This document shows positions 25,857 through 32,750 of a stretch of DNA of 47,773 nucleotides, piece after piece. The translations under genes were made by a program, and so were the position numbers. The notes under the pieces are model-generated. The model worked only from the letters and a program-made list of their open reading frames with translations. It ran no database searches and had not been told where the DNA came from. Numbering within the stretch: position 1 is the first letter of the stretch; each line of letters begins with the position of its first letter. Source of the stretch: Nocardia coubleae NBRC 108252 (GTDB taxonomy: Bacteria > Actinomycetota > Actinomycetes > Mycobacteriales > Mycobacteriaceae); NCBI RefSeq assembly GCF_001612805.1, contig NZ_BDBD01000022.1:1-47773 (forward strand). The letters are read 5' to 3'.

Positions 25857-27077
25857 ATGAGCTCGAATCAGCATTTCGTGATCGTCGGTGGTGAGCTGGC
25901 CGGCGCCAAACTGGCCGAAGCCTTGCGCGCCAACGATTTCGACGGCCAGGTGACGTTGCTGGCGGCCGAGGACGATCTACCGTACGAGCGCCCGCCGCTG
26001 TCGAAACAGCACCTGGCCGGTGATCAGCAGCTGCCGGATTTCACGGTGGATTCGCCGGCCTGGTACCGCGACCACCACATCGACCTGCGCTTGGGTACCA
26101 CGGTCGAGGCGTTCGATCCGGCCGCGAGAACGGTGTCGTTGCCGGACGGTTCGACCCTGTCCTACGACAAGCTGGCGCTTGCCACCGGGTCGCGTCCGCG
26201 CACACTCGACGTTCCCGGCGCCGAGGCGGGCAATGTGTACACCCTGCGCACCATCGGTGACTCCGATCGGCTGCTCGAGGTGCTGCGTTCGAAGCATCGG
26301 CTGGTGATCATCGGCGCGGGCTGGATCGGGCTCGAGGTCGCCGCGCAGGCGCGGGCGAGGCAGCTGGAGGTGACGGTACTCGAGGCGGCGGAGCTGCCGC
26401 TGGTGTCGGTGCTCGGTCCGCAGATGGGCACCGTGTTCGCCGAATTGCATCGCGGCAACGGTGTGGACCTGCGTACCGGTGTCGTCGTCGACATGATCCT
26501 CACCGAGGACGGCGTGGCCACGGGCGTGCAGCTCGACGACGGCCAGGTGGTGCCCGCCGACGCGGTGCTGGTCGCGGTGGGCGCACAGCCGAATATCGAG
26601 ATCGCCGAAGCCGCCGGGCTGGCCACCGGCACCGGCGTCCTGGTCGACGAGTCCCTGCGCACCAGCGACCCGGATGTGGTGGCGGTCGGCGATATCGCCG
26701 AGGAGCTGCATCCGCTGCTGGACAAGCGGGTACGCGTGGAGCACTGGGCCAATGCCCTGAATCAGCCTGCGGTGGCCGCGCTGACGATGCTCGGCAAGCC
26801 CGCCACCTACGACCGCCTCCCCTATTTCTTCACCGACCAGTTCAACCTCGGCATGGAGTACACCGGCTATGTCGGTCGCGACGACGACGTGCGGGTTGTC
26901 GTCCGCGGCGACGTGGCGAAACCGGAATTCGTCGCCTTCTGGCTGGACCGGGACAACCGCGTGCGCGCGGGCATGAACGTCAATGTCTGGGATGTCACCG
27001 ATCGCATCAAGGAACTGGTGACCTCGGGCGAACCGGTCGACCCGGAGCGTCTGGCGGACCCGAACACCGAATTGTGA
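25857..27077 (+). CDS. Ferredoxin reductase-like FAD/NAD oxidoreductase
   Basis: A 406-residue two-dinucleotide-fold flavoprotein of the rubredoxin/ferredoxin reductase family, expected to pass electrons from NAD(P)H to a ferredoxin serving cytochrome P450 or dioxygenase enzymes. The FAD half begins HFVIVGGELAGAK: the second glycine of GxGxxG is Glu13, which is unusual. The NAD half has the intact IIGAGWIGLEVAA. The FAD ribityl motif appears as DPDVVAVGDIAE, and the C-terminal reductase domain starts near residue 320. ATG 25857 has AAGGAG seven bases upstream. No ferredoxin or P450 gene is adjacent. Confidence 0.88.
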   Translation: MSSNQHFVIVGGELAGAKLAEALRANDFDGQVTLLAAEDDLPYERPPLSKQHLAGDQQLPDFTVDSPAWYRDHHIDLRLGTTVEAFDPAARTVSLPDGSTLSYDKLALATGSRPRTLDVPGAEAGNVYTLRTIGDSDRLLEVLRSKHRLVIIGAGWIGLEVAAQARARQLEVTVLEAAELPLVSVLGPQMGTVFAELHRGNGVDLRTGVVVDMILTEDGVATGVQLDDGQVVPADAVLVAVGAQPNIEIAEAAGLATGTGVLVDESLRTSDPDVVAVGDIAEELHPLLDKRVRVEHWANALNQPAVAALTMLGKPATYDRLPYFFTDQFNLGMEYTGYVGRDDDVRVVVRGDVAKPEFVAFWLDRDNRVRAGMNVNVWDVTDRIKELVTSGEPVDPERLADPNTEL

Positions 27078-27086
27078 GCGTGCGGC

Positions 27087-27506
27087 TCAGCTCGCCGACT
27101 CGAGGTTTGCGATCATGCGTTCGAGAGTCGCTGTGCAGACGGTGAATTCGTCCGCGTCGATGCCGTCGGCCATGCGGCGCCGGATGGTCCCCACGGAATC
27201 GGTCGCCGACTCGTAGGCGCGACGACCTGCCGACGTGAGTTCCCAGCGGCCCGTCGATGCACCGGTGATCCAGCCGCGCTCGGTCAAGCCCTGGATCACC
27301 GCATCGACGGATTCGCCGTTGTGCTCCCAGAACGGACGAAGCGCGCGCACCAATTCCGCACGATCGGGGTGGTCCCGCTCGATCGTCGAGAGCAGCTGCC
27401 ACTCGCGGCGCGTCATGCCGACGGCCTCCACGGCACGGTCGAACGCTGCCTCGATGAGCTGGTCCAGTCGCTTGACCTGGTACCCGATGAGCCGACGCTC
27501 AGCCAT
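27087..27506 (-). CDS. MarR-type winged-helix regulator
   Basis: A 139-residue one-domain regulator. The winged-helix region is MTRREWQLLSTIERDHPDRAEL to RGWITGASTGRWELTSAGRRA, with long dimerisation helices at both ends. ATG 27506 has GGAGG six bases upstream. It is divergent from a second MarR-like gene with a strong inverted repeat between them, so the pair probably share one operator. The ligand is unknown and no obvious transporter or enzyme shares the unit. Confidence 0.85.
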   Translation of the reverse strand: MAERRLIGYQVKRLDQLIEAAFDRAVEAVGMTRREWQLLSTIERDHPDRAELVRALRPFWEHNGESVDAVIQGLTERGWITGASTGRWELTSAGRRAYESATDSVGTIRRRMADGIDADEFTVCTATLERMIANLESAS

Positions 27507-27522
27507 GAGAAACCTCCACACT

Positions 27523-27550
27523 CATGTACATGTCAAAAGACATGTACATG
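27523..27550. promoter_or_regulatory. 12-4-12 inverted repeat operator between two MarR genes
   Basis: CATGTACATGTC (27523-27534), AAAA, then GACATGTACATG (27539-27550): a perfect 12-base inverted repeat. Each arm contains the palindrome CATGTACATG, so up to two dimers could bind. It lies 16 bases before the - strand start and 8 bases before the -10 of the + strand gene, an arrangement suited to repression of both. Confidence 0.75.
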
Positions 27551-27558
27551 CAAAAAGC

Positions 27559-27564
27559 TATCAT
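27559..27564 (+). promoter_or_regulatory. -10 element for a probably leaderless MarR mRNA
   Basis: TATCAT ends six bases before the GTG at 27571, so the transcript would begin at or next to the start codon. No ribosome binding site is present between them. Confidence 0.5.
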
Positions 27565-27570
27565 GATGGC

Positions 27571-27981
27571 GTGAACGAGGTCGAGCACATCGAACGAGCC
27601 ATGATCGGTATCCGGCGCCGCCAAACCCGGCGGACGCTGTCGCCGGACGCGCCGACCGGGCAGGTGTTCGACGTACTCGACGTCATCGAGGCACACCAGA
27701 ACCCCACTGTCTCCACCGTCGCCGCCGCCCTCGCCGTCGACCAACCGCGCGCGAGCAAGCTGGTGGCCGCCGCCGTGGCCGACGGCTCGGTGCGCCGCGT
27801 GGCCGATCAGACCGACGGCAGACGGTCACTCCTGGAGCTCACCGACCGGGGCACCGACATCCTCGCCGCGGCCCATCGACGCCGCCAGAGCGCTTTCGAC
27901 CGCGCCATGTCCGGCTGGACCTCCACCGAGCGCACCGAATTCGCCCGCCTGCTCACCCGTTTCGTCGACGCCCTCGACTGA
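27571..27981 (+). CDS. MarR family regulator
   Basis: A 136-residue winged-helix regulator. The DNA-recognition region is STVAAALAVDQPRASKLVAAAV with wing VADQTDGRRSLLELTDRG, the usual MarR form, flanked by dimer helices. GTG 27571 is chosen because a TATCAT hexamer ends six bases upstream and the longer frame would cross the operator. It is divergent from a second MarR protein that shares little sequence with it, so the two are not a recent duplication. A Nudix gene follows 39 bases after the stop in the same direction and may be co-transcribed. Confidence 0.85.
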   Translation: MNEVEHIERAMIGIRRRQTRRTLSPDAPTGQVFDVLDVIEAHQNPTVSTVAAALAVDQPRASKLVAAAVADGSVRRVADQTDGRRSLLELTDRGTDILAAAHRRRQSAFDRAMSGWTSTERTEFARLLTRFVDALD

Positions 27982-28020
27982 GCCGCCACCGCGTTTCCCG
28001 CACCTGGCAGACTCGACGGC

Positions 28021-28512
28021 GTGGATGTCTACAGCGCGGGTGTACTGGTGTTCCGGCGTGGCGAGGCCGGGATCGAGGTGTTGATCGGGCACATGGGCGG
28101 ACCGTTGTTCGCGAAGAAGGACGAGTCGGCGTGGTCGATTCCCAAGGGCGAGTACGAGATCGGCGTCGAATCGGCGGAGGTCGCCGCCGCACGTGAGTTC
28201 ACCGAGGAACTCGGATTGCCGGTGCCGGACGGGCGGTGGATCGCACTCGGTGACGTGCAGTACGGCAGCGGATCGCGCCGCAAGACGGTCACGGTGTGGG
28301 CCGTGGAGGGCGACCTCGATCCGGACGCGATCGTCCCGGGCACCTTCACCATGGAGTGGCCGCCGCGCTCGGGCCGCCTCGGCGAGTTCCCCGAGATCGA
28401 CCGGGTCGGCTGGTTCGCCCCGGCGATCGCCGAACCCAAGCTGGTCAAGGGTCAGCGTCCGCTGTTGCAGCGCCTGGCCGAGCACCTCGCGGGTACCGCC
28501 CCGACGCCGTGA
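28021..28512 (+). CDS. Nudix hydrolase
   Basis: A 163-residue Nudix protein that should hydrolyse a nucleoside diphosphate linked to another group. The Nudix helix is in GEYEIGVESAEVAAAREFTEELG; between the first Gly and REFTEELG there is one residue more than in the standard pattern, but the metal-binding Glu residues are kept. SAGVLVFRRG at the start and WSIPKGEYE are typical of the diadenosine-polyphosphate or MutT-like subgroup. GTG 28021 is the likely start. It converges with the AraC gene with one base between the stops. Confidence 0.88.
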   Translation: MDVYSAGVLVFRRGEAGIEVLIGHMGGPLFAKKDESAWSIPKGEYEIGVESAEVAAAREFTEELGLPVPDGRWIALGDVQYGSGSRRKTVTVWAVEGDLDPDAIVPGTFTMEWPPRSGRLGEFPEIDRVGWFAPAIAEPKLVKGQRPLLQRLAEHLAGTAPTP

Positions 28513-28513
28513 C

Positions 28514-29476
28514 TCACGCCCGCGCGAGGGCAGGCTGACGCAGCGTGGAGCGGAATTCCGAAGGGCTCTGTCCGCGAAGACGTTTGAAGGCGGCACTGAA
28601 CCCGAACGCATCGGAGTAGCCGACGGTGGTCGCCACCTGGGCGACGCTGCGATTCGGGTCGGCGAGCAGTTCCTCGGCCTCGGCCATCCGCCATTCGGTG
28701 AGATAGGCCAGCGGCGTCTCGCCCATCACCTCACTGAACCGGCGCGCGAAGAGGGCACGCGACACCGCCGCCTCGGCCGCGAGATCGGCCACCGTCCAGC
28801 GCCGGAACGGATCGTTGTGGATGGCCTCGAGCGCCGGCCCCACGACCGGGTCGGCCATGCCGCGATACCAGGCGGGCGCGCAATGTTGCTGTGCCGCAAG
28901 CCAGGTGCGCAGCGTGCACACCAACGCCCAGTCCAGGAGCCGGTCCATCAATGCCTGTGAGCCCGCGCTGAGCCGGACCGCGTCGGCGGCGGACTGCTCC
29001 AGCCACGCGCAGACCTCCGGATCGTCGCTGACGACCATCACCGGCGGCAGCGCGCGCAGCAGACGCTCGTGCCGCCGCCCGGACGCCCGATAGGCGCCCA
29101 CGATGAGCGAGGTCTCCTCGGGCGCGCCGGTCGCGGTCTCGACGAGTTCCGGTGTGGCACAGGCGAGATCGGCCGGACCGAAACCACGGGGCACGAAACA
29201 CGACAGCTCGTAGCCCATGTGCGGACGGTCGAGCGTGGCCCGGGTATCGGCCAGATGGAACGGCTCGCAGGCCTGGACGACGGCGGTGTCACCGGCCACC
29301 AGCCGGGTCGACGACCCGTCGGCGAGCACCAGAGTGCCGCCGCCACGCAGGACGGTGACCATGACCAGGGGCGCCCGGTCGGCGAAGCGGATGGTCCACG
29401 GCGACCGCAGCACGGCGTGGGTGACGACCGATCCTTCGGCACGAATGCCGCTCAACAGCGAACTCAACGGATCCAC
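28514..29476 (-). CDS. AraC family transcriptional regulator
   Basis: A 320-residue regulator with an N-terminal cupin-type ligand domain (VTVLRGGGTLVLADGSSTRLV) and a C-terminal double helix-turn-helix of about 100 residues, including TVADLAAEAAVSRALFARRFSEV and SVAQVATTVGYSDAFGFSAAFKR. This is the AraC_binding_2/cupin_6 layout seen in regulators of oxidoreductase genes. The start is GTG 29476. It is divergent from a quinone reductase gene 122 bases away, which is its probable target. Confidence 0.9.
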   Translation of the reverse strand: MDPLSSLLSGIRAEGSVVTHAVLRSPWTIRFADRAPLVMVTVLRGGGTLVLADGSSTRLVAGDTAVVQACEPFHLADTRATLDRPHMGYELSCFVPRGFGPADLACATPELVETATGAPEETSLIVGAYRASGRRHERLLRALPPVMVVSDDPEVCAWLEQSAADAVRLSAGSQALMDRLLDWALVCTLRTWLAAQQHCAPAWYRGMADPVVGPALEAIHNDPFRRWTVADLAAEAAVSRALFARRFSEVMGETPLAYLTEWRMAEAEELLADPNRSVAQVATTVGYSDAFGFSAAFKRLRGQSPSEFRSTLRQPALARA

Positions 29477-29598
29477 GCCACCAGCGTAGACGAATTCCTA
29501 TCGACTGGAGATGATCACCCATAGATCGTCCACGCGATTCACGGTTGACTCGAAGCACAGGGCACACCGCCCGCACCACCGACGACCAGGGAGTCACC

Positions 29599-30357
29599 AT
29601 GTCGCAGCCCTCCGCCACACCCGAATCCGCTCGCACCGCAACGCCTCCCGCGCCCACCGGCCTCGATCACGCCGCGAGCGCGGGCGAATCGGCGGTCGAC
29701 CGGCGGGCCCTGGTGGTCCTGTCGCATCACCGCGCCGATTCGCTGTCGGCCCATGTGGCCGACCGCGCGGTCGCCCGGCTCACCGCCGCCGGGTACGCGA
29801 TCGACTTCCTCGACCTGCACCGCGAGAACTTCGACCCCCGGATGACCGTGGCCGACCAGCCCGAATGGGGCAACCGCGACAAGGTGTACTCGGCGACCAC
29901 CGAGGCGCACATGCGCCGGGTCCAGGCCGCCGACGTGATCGTCGTCGTGTTCCCCGTGTACTGGCAGAGCGTTCCCGCCATGCTCAAGGGCTGGATCGAC
30001 AGCGTCTGGAACTACGGTTTCGCCTACGGCCGCAGCAAGCCGAAGCTGGCGGGCAAACGCATCCTGTGGCTGGGTCTGGCGGGCGCCACCGCGGGCGACG
30101 CGATCGTTCCCGGCATGCAGCAGCTACTCGAGGCCCAGCTCAGCGAGGGCCTGGCGTACTACAGCGGTTTCACCGATTCCCGCGTCGGCCTGCTGCCCGA
30201 TGCCGAGGACCAGCCCCAATCCATCGACGCCGAAGGCAATCTGGTGATCGGCGACGCCATCGCGGGTGACGCGCGGGCCGCGCACTACGCCGCGTTCGAC
30301 GCGCGCGCCGAGGGCTTCGTCGACGAACTCCTCGCAGCGGAGTTGGTGAACGCCTGA
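29599..30357 (+). CDS. NAD(P)H:quinone reductase, flavodoxin-fold
   Basis: A 252-residue protein of the MdaB/NQO1-like flavodoxin_2 family, reducing quinones by two electrons with an FMN or FAD cofactor. Residues 1-40 are a disordered leader; the fold starts at RALVVLSHHRADSLSAHVADR. VIVVFPVYWQSVPAMLKGWIDSVW is the classic flavin-contact segment. ATG 29599 has AGGGAG five bases upstream. Paired with a divergent AraC regulator, it probably responds to quinones or other electrophiles. A hairpin follows. Confidence 0.9.
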   Translation: MSQPSATPESARTATPPAPTGLDHAASAGESAVDRRALVVLSHHRADSLSAHVADRAVARLTAAGYAIDFLDLHRENFDPRMTVADQPEWGNRDKVYSATTEAHMRRVQAADVIVVVFPVYWQSVPAMLKGWIDSVWNYGFAYGRSKPKLAGKRILWLGLAGATAGDAIVPGMQQLLEAQLSEGLAYYSGFTDSRVGLLPDAEDQPQSIDAEGNLVIGDAIAGDARAAHYAAFDARAEGFVDELLAAELVNA

Positions 30358-30382
30358 CCCCGCGCGGTTGCCGGGCACACAG

Positions 30383-30421
30383 CGCGGTCCGATCGCGGAG
30401 CTTTCGCACGATCGGACCGCG
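30383..30421. terminator. Bidirectional hairpin terminator
   Basis: CGCGGTCCGATCG (30383-30395) pairs perfectly with CGATCGGACCGCG (30409-30421) around a 13-base loop. It separates the convergent quinone reductase and imine-reductase-like genes. Confidence 0.7.
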
Positions 30422-30430
30422 TACTCGGGC

Positions 30431-31249
30431 TCAGATGCCGGGCACCGTCTTCAGGAGCACCTGAAGCAACTCCGAAGGCGTACCCGCCTCGTCCGCGGCG
30501 GTGTTGATGGTGGTGAGCGCGCCCGCGGTGAATTCGGCGCTCTGCTCGGGAACGTAGCTCGCCGGGTCGTCGATGCCGGGTGCGTACTGAGCGAACATCC
30601 CGGCCATCGCCTGCAGGAACGGGCCCATCAGGGTGGCCAGGTGGGCGGCCGAACCACCGGTGGTGCGCACCATCTTCCCGCCCTGCTGGAAGCCGGCGAA
30701 CATCGAGTACATACCGCCGAGGATCGCCAGGTCGTACATGGCCGCGGCACCGTAGTCCGTACCGACCCATTCGGCGCGCCCGAACAGATCCAGGACGTGC
30801 CGGAACCGGTCGAACGCGGCGGTGATACCGCTGTAGAGCAGGAAGGCCGCGGGCCCGCCGATCATCGACGGCACCGCCATGATGCCGCCGTCGATGAGCT
30901 CCACACCGTTCGCCTCGGCCCAGCGCCCGAGCGAGCGCCCCTGTTCCGGAGTGGTGGTCGTCAGGTTCACCAGCACGCGGCCGCGCAACTGCTCGGCGGC
31001 GGGCTCCACGTGCTCACGCACCGCCGCGTCGTCGAGGACGCACAGGATCACCAGGTCCCCGGCCGCCATCGCCTCGGCCGAGGTGGACGCCACCGTCGCG
31101 CCTTCGGCGACCAGCGGTTCGGCCCGCGCGGCGGTGCGATTCCACACCGTCACCTCGTGACCACCCGCCAGCAGCGCCTTCGCGAGCGCGGCACCCATCG
31201 CGCCGAGACCGATCACCGAAACACGCTGTACCGCAGTCGAGTTGCTCAT
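30431..31249 (-). CDS. Imine reductase-like NAD(P)-dependent oxidoreductase
   Basis: A 272-residue beta-hydroxyacid-dehydrogenase-fold enzyme. The cofactor motif GLGAMG is at 14-19, and VWNRT (35-39) suits NADPH. The segments NLTTTTPEQG (95-104), DGGIMAVPSMIGGPAAFLLY (120-139) and GAAAMYDLAIL (167-177) follow the imine reductase pattern. Asp173 falls where (R)-selective imine reductases carry their proton donor. ATG 31249 has GGGAGT just upstream. It is divergent from an HxlR regulator with an inverted repeat between them. The natural substrate of such enzymes is generally unknown; a 6-phosphogluconate-dehydrogenase-like role is the alternative. Confidence 0.88.
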   Translation of the reverse strand: MSNSTAVQRVSVIGLGAMGAALAKALLAGGHEVTVWNRTAARAEPLVAEGATVASTSAEAMAAGDLVILCVLDDAAVREHVEPAAEQLRGRVLVNLTTTTPEQGRSLGRWAEANGVELIDGGIMAVPSMIGGPAAFLLYSGITAAFDRFRHVLDLFGRAEWVGTDYGAAAMYDLAILGGMYSMFAGFQQGGKMVRTTGGSAAHLATLMGPFLQAMAGMFAQYAPGIDDPASYVPEQSAEFTAGALTTINTAADEAGTPSELLQVLLKTVPGI

Positions 31250-31319
31250 TACTCCCCTAGTCCGAAAGGTTGTCGCCGTCGCTCGGCGATGCACTCCCAG
31301 ATTCGCCCGTTGCGTTAGA

Positions 31320-31342
31320 CTTCACAAGTACCGACTGTGAAG
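31320..31342. promoter_or_regulatory. 7-9-7 inverted repeat, candidate HxlR operator
   Basis: CTTCACA (31320-31326) and TGTGAAG (31336-31342) are perfect complements 9 bases apart, between the divergent imine-reductase-like and HxlR genes. It covers the GTG at 31337 that could otherwise start HxlR, which supports the later ATG. Confidence 0.55.
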
Positions 31343-31375
31343 TGCAATACCTACAAAAAAGTAAGTAAGGCGGAG

Positions 31376-31732
31376 ATGAAGCAGCGACAGCATCCGTATT
31401 CGTGCGGCATCGATGCCGCCCTCGACGTGGTGGGCGGCAAATGGAAGGCCCTGATCCTGTGGGCCCTGTCCACCGGCACCCAGCGCTTCGGCGACCTGAA
31501 ACGCCTCGTCCCCGGTGTCACCGAGAAGATGCTGATCCAGCAGCTCCGCGAGCTGGAGCACGACGGCATCATCAGCCGTGAGATCTACGCGCAGGTCCCA
31601 CCGAAAGTGGAGTACTCCCTCACCGAGCGCGGGGTGTCGCTCAACGCCGCGCTGGTGACTCTCGGCGAATGGGGAAACGAGCAGATGGACCACATCTGCG
31701 CGGTGAAAGGTGTTGCCGCACCCGTGCACTGA
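31376..31732 (+). CDS. HxlR family winged-helix regulator
   Basis: A 118-residue HxlR protein. SCGIDAALDVVGGKWKALILWAL is the family N-terminal signature, with Cys10 at the position used as a redox sensor in some members, followed by FGDLKRLVPGVTEKMLIQQLRELE and the wing VPPKVEYSLTERG. ATG 31376 is preceded by AAGG/GGAG; the GTG at 31337 would add 13 residues but lies in the operator-like repeat. It should control the divergent imine-reductase-like gene. HxlR proteins commonly sense aldehydes, quinones or oxidants. It converges with purC. Confidence 0.9.
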   Translation: MKQRQHPYSCGIDAALDVVGGKWKALILWALSTGTQRFGDLKRLVPGVTEKMLIQQLRELEHDGIISREIYAQVPPKVEYSLTERGVSLNAALVTLGEWGNEQMDHICAVKGVAAPVH

Positions 31733-31747
31733 CGGGCGCGGCGACGA

Positions 31748-32584
31748 CTATCCCCGGGTACCCGTCCAGCTCTCACCGGTGATGCGCTCGTAGGCTTCTT
31801 CGTACTTGCGCCGGGTCGCCTCGACCACGTCGGCGGGGATCTCCGGACCGGGGTATTCCTTGTTCCAGCCGGTGGAGGTGGACCAGTCGCGGACGAACTG
31901 CTTGTCGAACGAGCGCTGGGGGCGGCCGGGCTCCCATTCGTCGGCGGGCCAGAAACGCGAGGAGTCCGAGGTGAGCACCTCGTCACCGAGGGTGAGAACC
32001 TCACCGTCCCAGCCGAATTCGACCTTCGTGTCGGCGACGATCACCCCTGCCTTCGCCGCGTGCTCGGCACCGCGCGTGTAGATCTCGAGGGTCAGGTCAC
32101 GCAGTTTCTCGGCGACCTCGCGGCCCTCCTGGTTCACCACGTCGGCGAAGCTGATCGCCTCATCGTGGCCTTCGGCGGCCTTGGTGGAGGGGGTGAAGAT
32201 GGGCTCGGGCAGTTTGTCGCCGTCGCGCAGGCCGGCGGGCAGCGCGATACCGGAGACGGTGCCCGACTGCTGGTACTCCTTGAGTCCCGACCCGGTCAGG
32301 TACCCGCGCGCGATGCACTCGACCTGCAGCATCTTCAGCGGCTTCACCCGGATACCGCGACCGGCGAACTCGGCGGGCACATCGGTGGCCGACACCACGT
32401 GGTTGGGAATGTCGGTGAAGTACTCGAACCACCAGTTCGACAGCTGGGTCAGCAGCGCGCCCTTGCCGGGGATCGGCGTCGGCAGCACCACGTCGTAGAC
32501 CGAGACACGATCCGACGCGACGAGCAGCAGGGTGTCGCCGTCCTCGTAGAGGTCACGGACTTTCCCGGCGTGCACATGCTTCAA
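31748..32584 (-). CDS. purC: Phosphoribosylaminoimidazole-succinocarboxamide synthase
   Basis: A 278-residue SAICAR synthetase, which joins aspartate to CAIR with ATP in purine synthesis. It opens with KHVHAGKVRDLYEDG, the SAICAR signature, followed by LLLVASDRVSVYD, VECIARGYLTGSGLKEY and the ATP-binding ADTKVEFGWDGE. The start is TTG 32584: AGGAGG ends seven bases before it, and no ATG or GTG is suitably placed. The longer upstream frame is composed of low-complexity residues. It is a single gene here, divergent from pepN, with no other purine gene adjacent. Confidence 0.95.
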   Translation of the reverse strand: MKHVHAGKVRDLYEDGDTLLLVASDRVSVYDVVLPTPIPGKGALLTQLSNWWFEYFTDIPNHVVSATDVPAEFAGRGIRVKPLKMLQVECIARGYLTGSGLKEYQQSGTVSGIALPAGLRDGDKLPEPIFTPSTKAAEGHDEAISFADVVNQEGREVAEKLRDLTLEIYTRGAEHAAKAGVIVADTKVEFGWDGEVLTLGDEVLTSDSSRFWPADEWEPGRPQRSFDKQFVRDWSTSTGWNKEYPGPEIPADVVEATRRKYEEAYERITGESWTGTRG

Positions 32585-32750
32585 CGTCGAGCCTCCTGGT
32601 AGGTGCGAACTTTTCCGTAGGCACTGTACCGAGGGGGCCGAAACTCGTGAGCGGGTGTCGGCGGCAAGTGGCATTGTGGACGCTGATGTGCGCGCGGCCG
32701 AGGCCGCAGCGCGCGAGGCGTGCCGTGTTCGTCGACGACGAAGGAGATCA

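Noticed and set aside
28141..28210. Frameshift in the Nudix box
   Set aside because: The spacing is one residue longer than the textbook pattern, but the frame is continuous and all metal-binding Glu residues are present.
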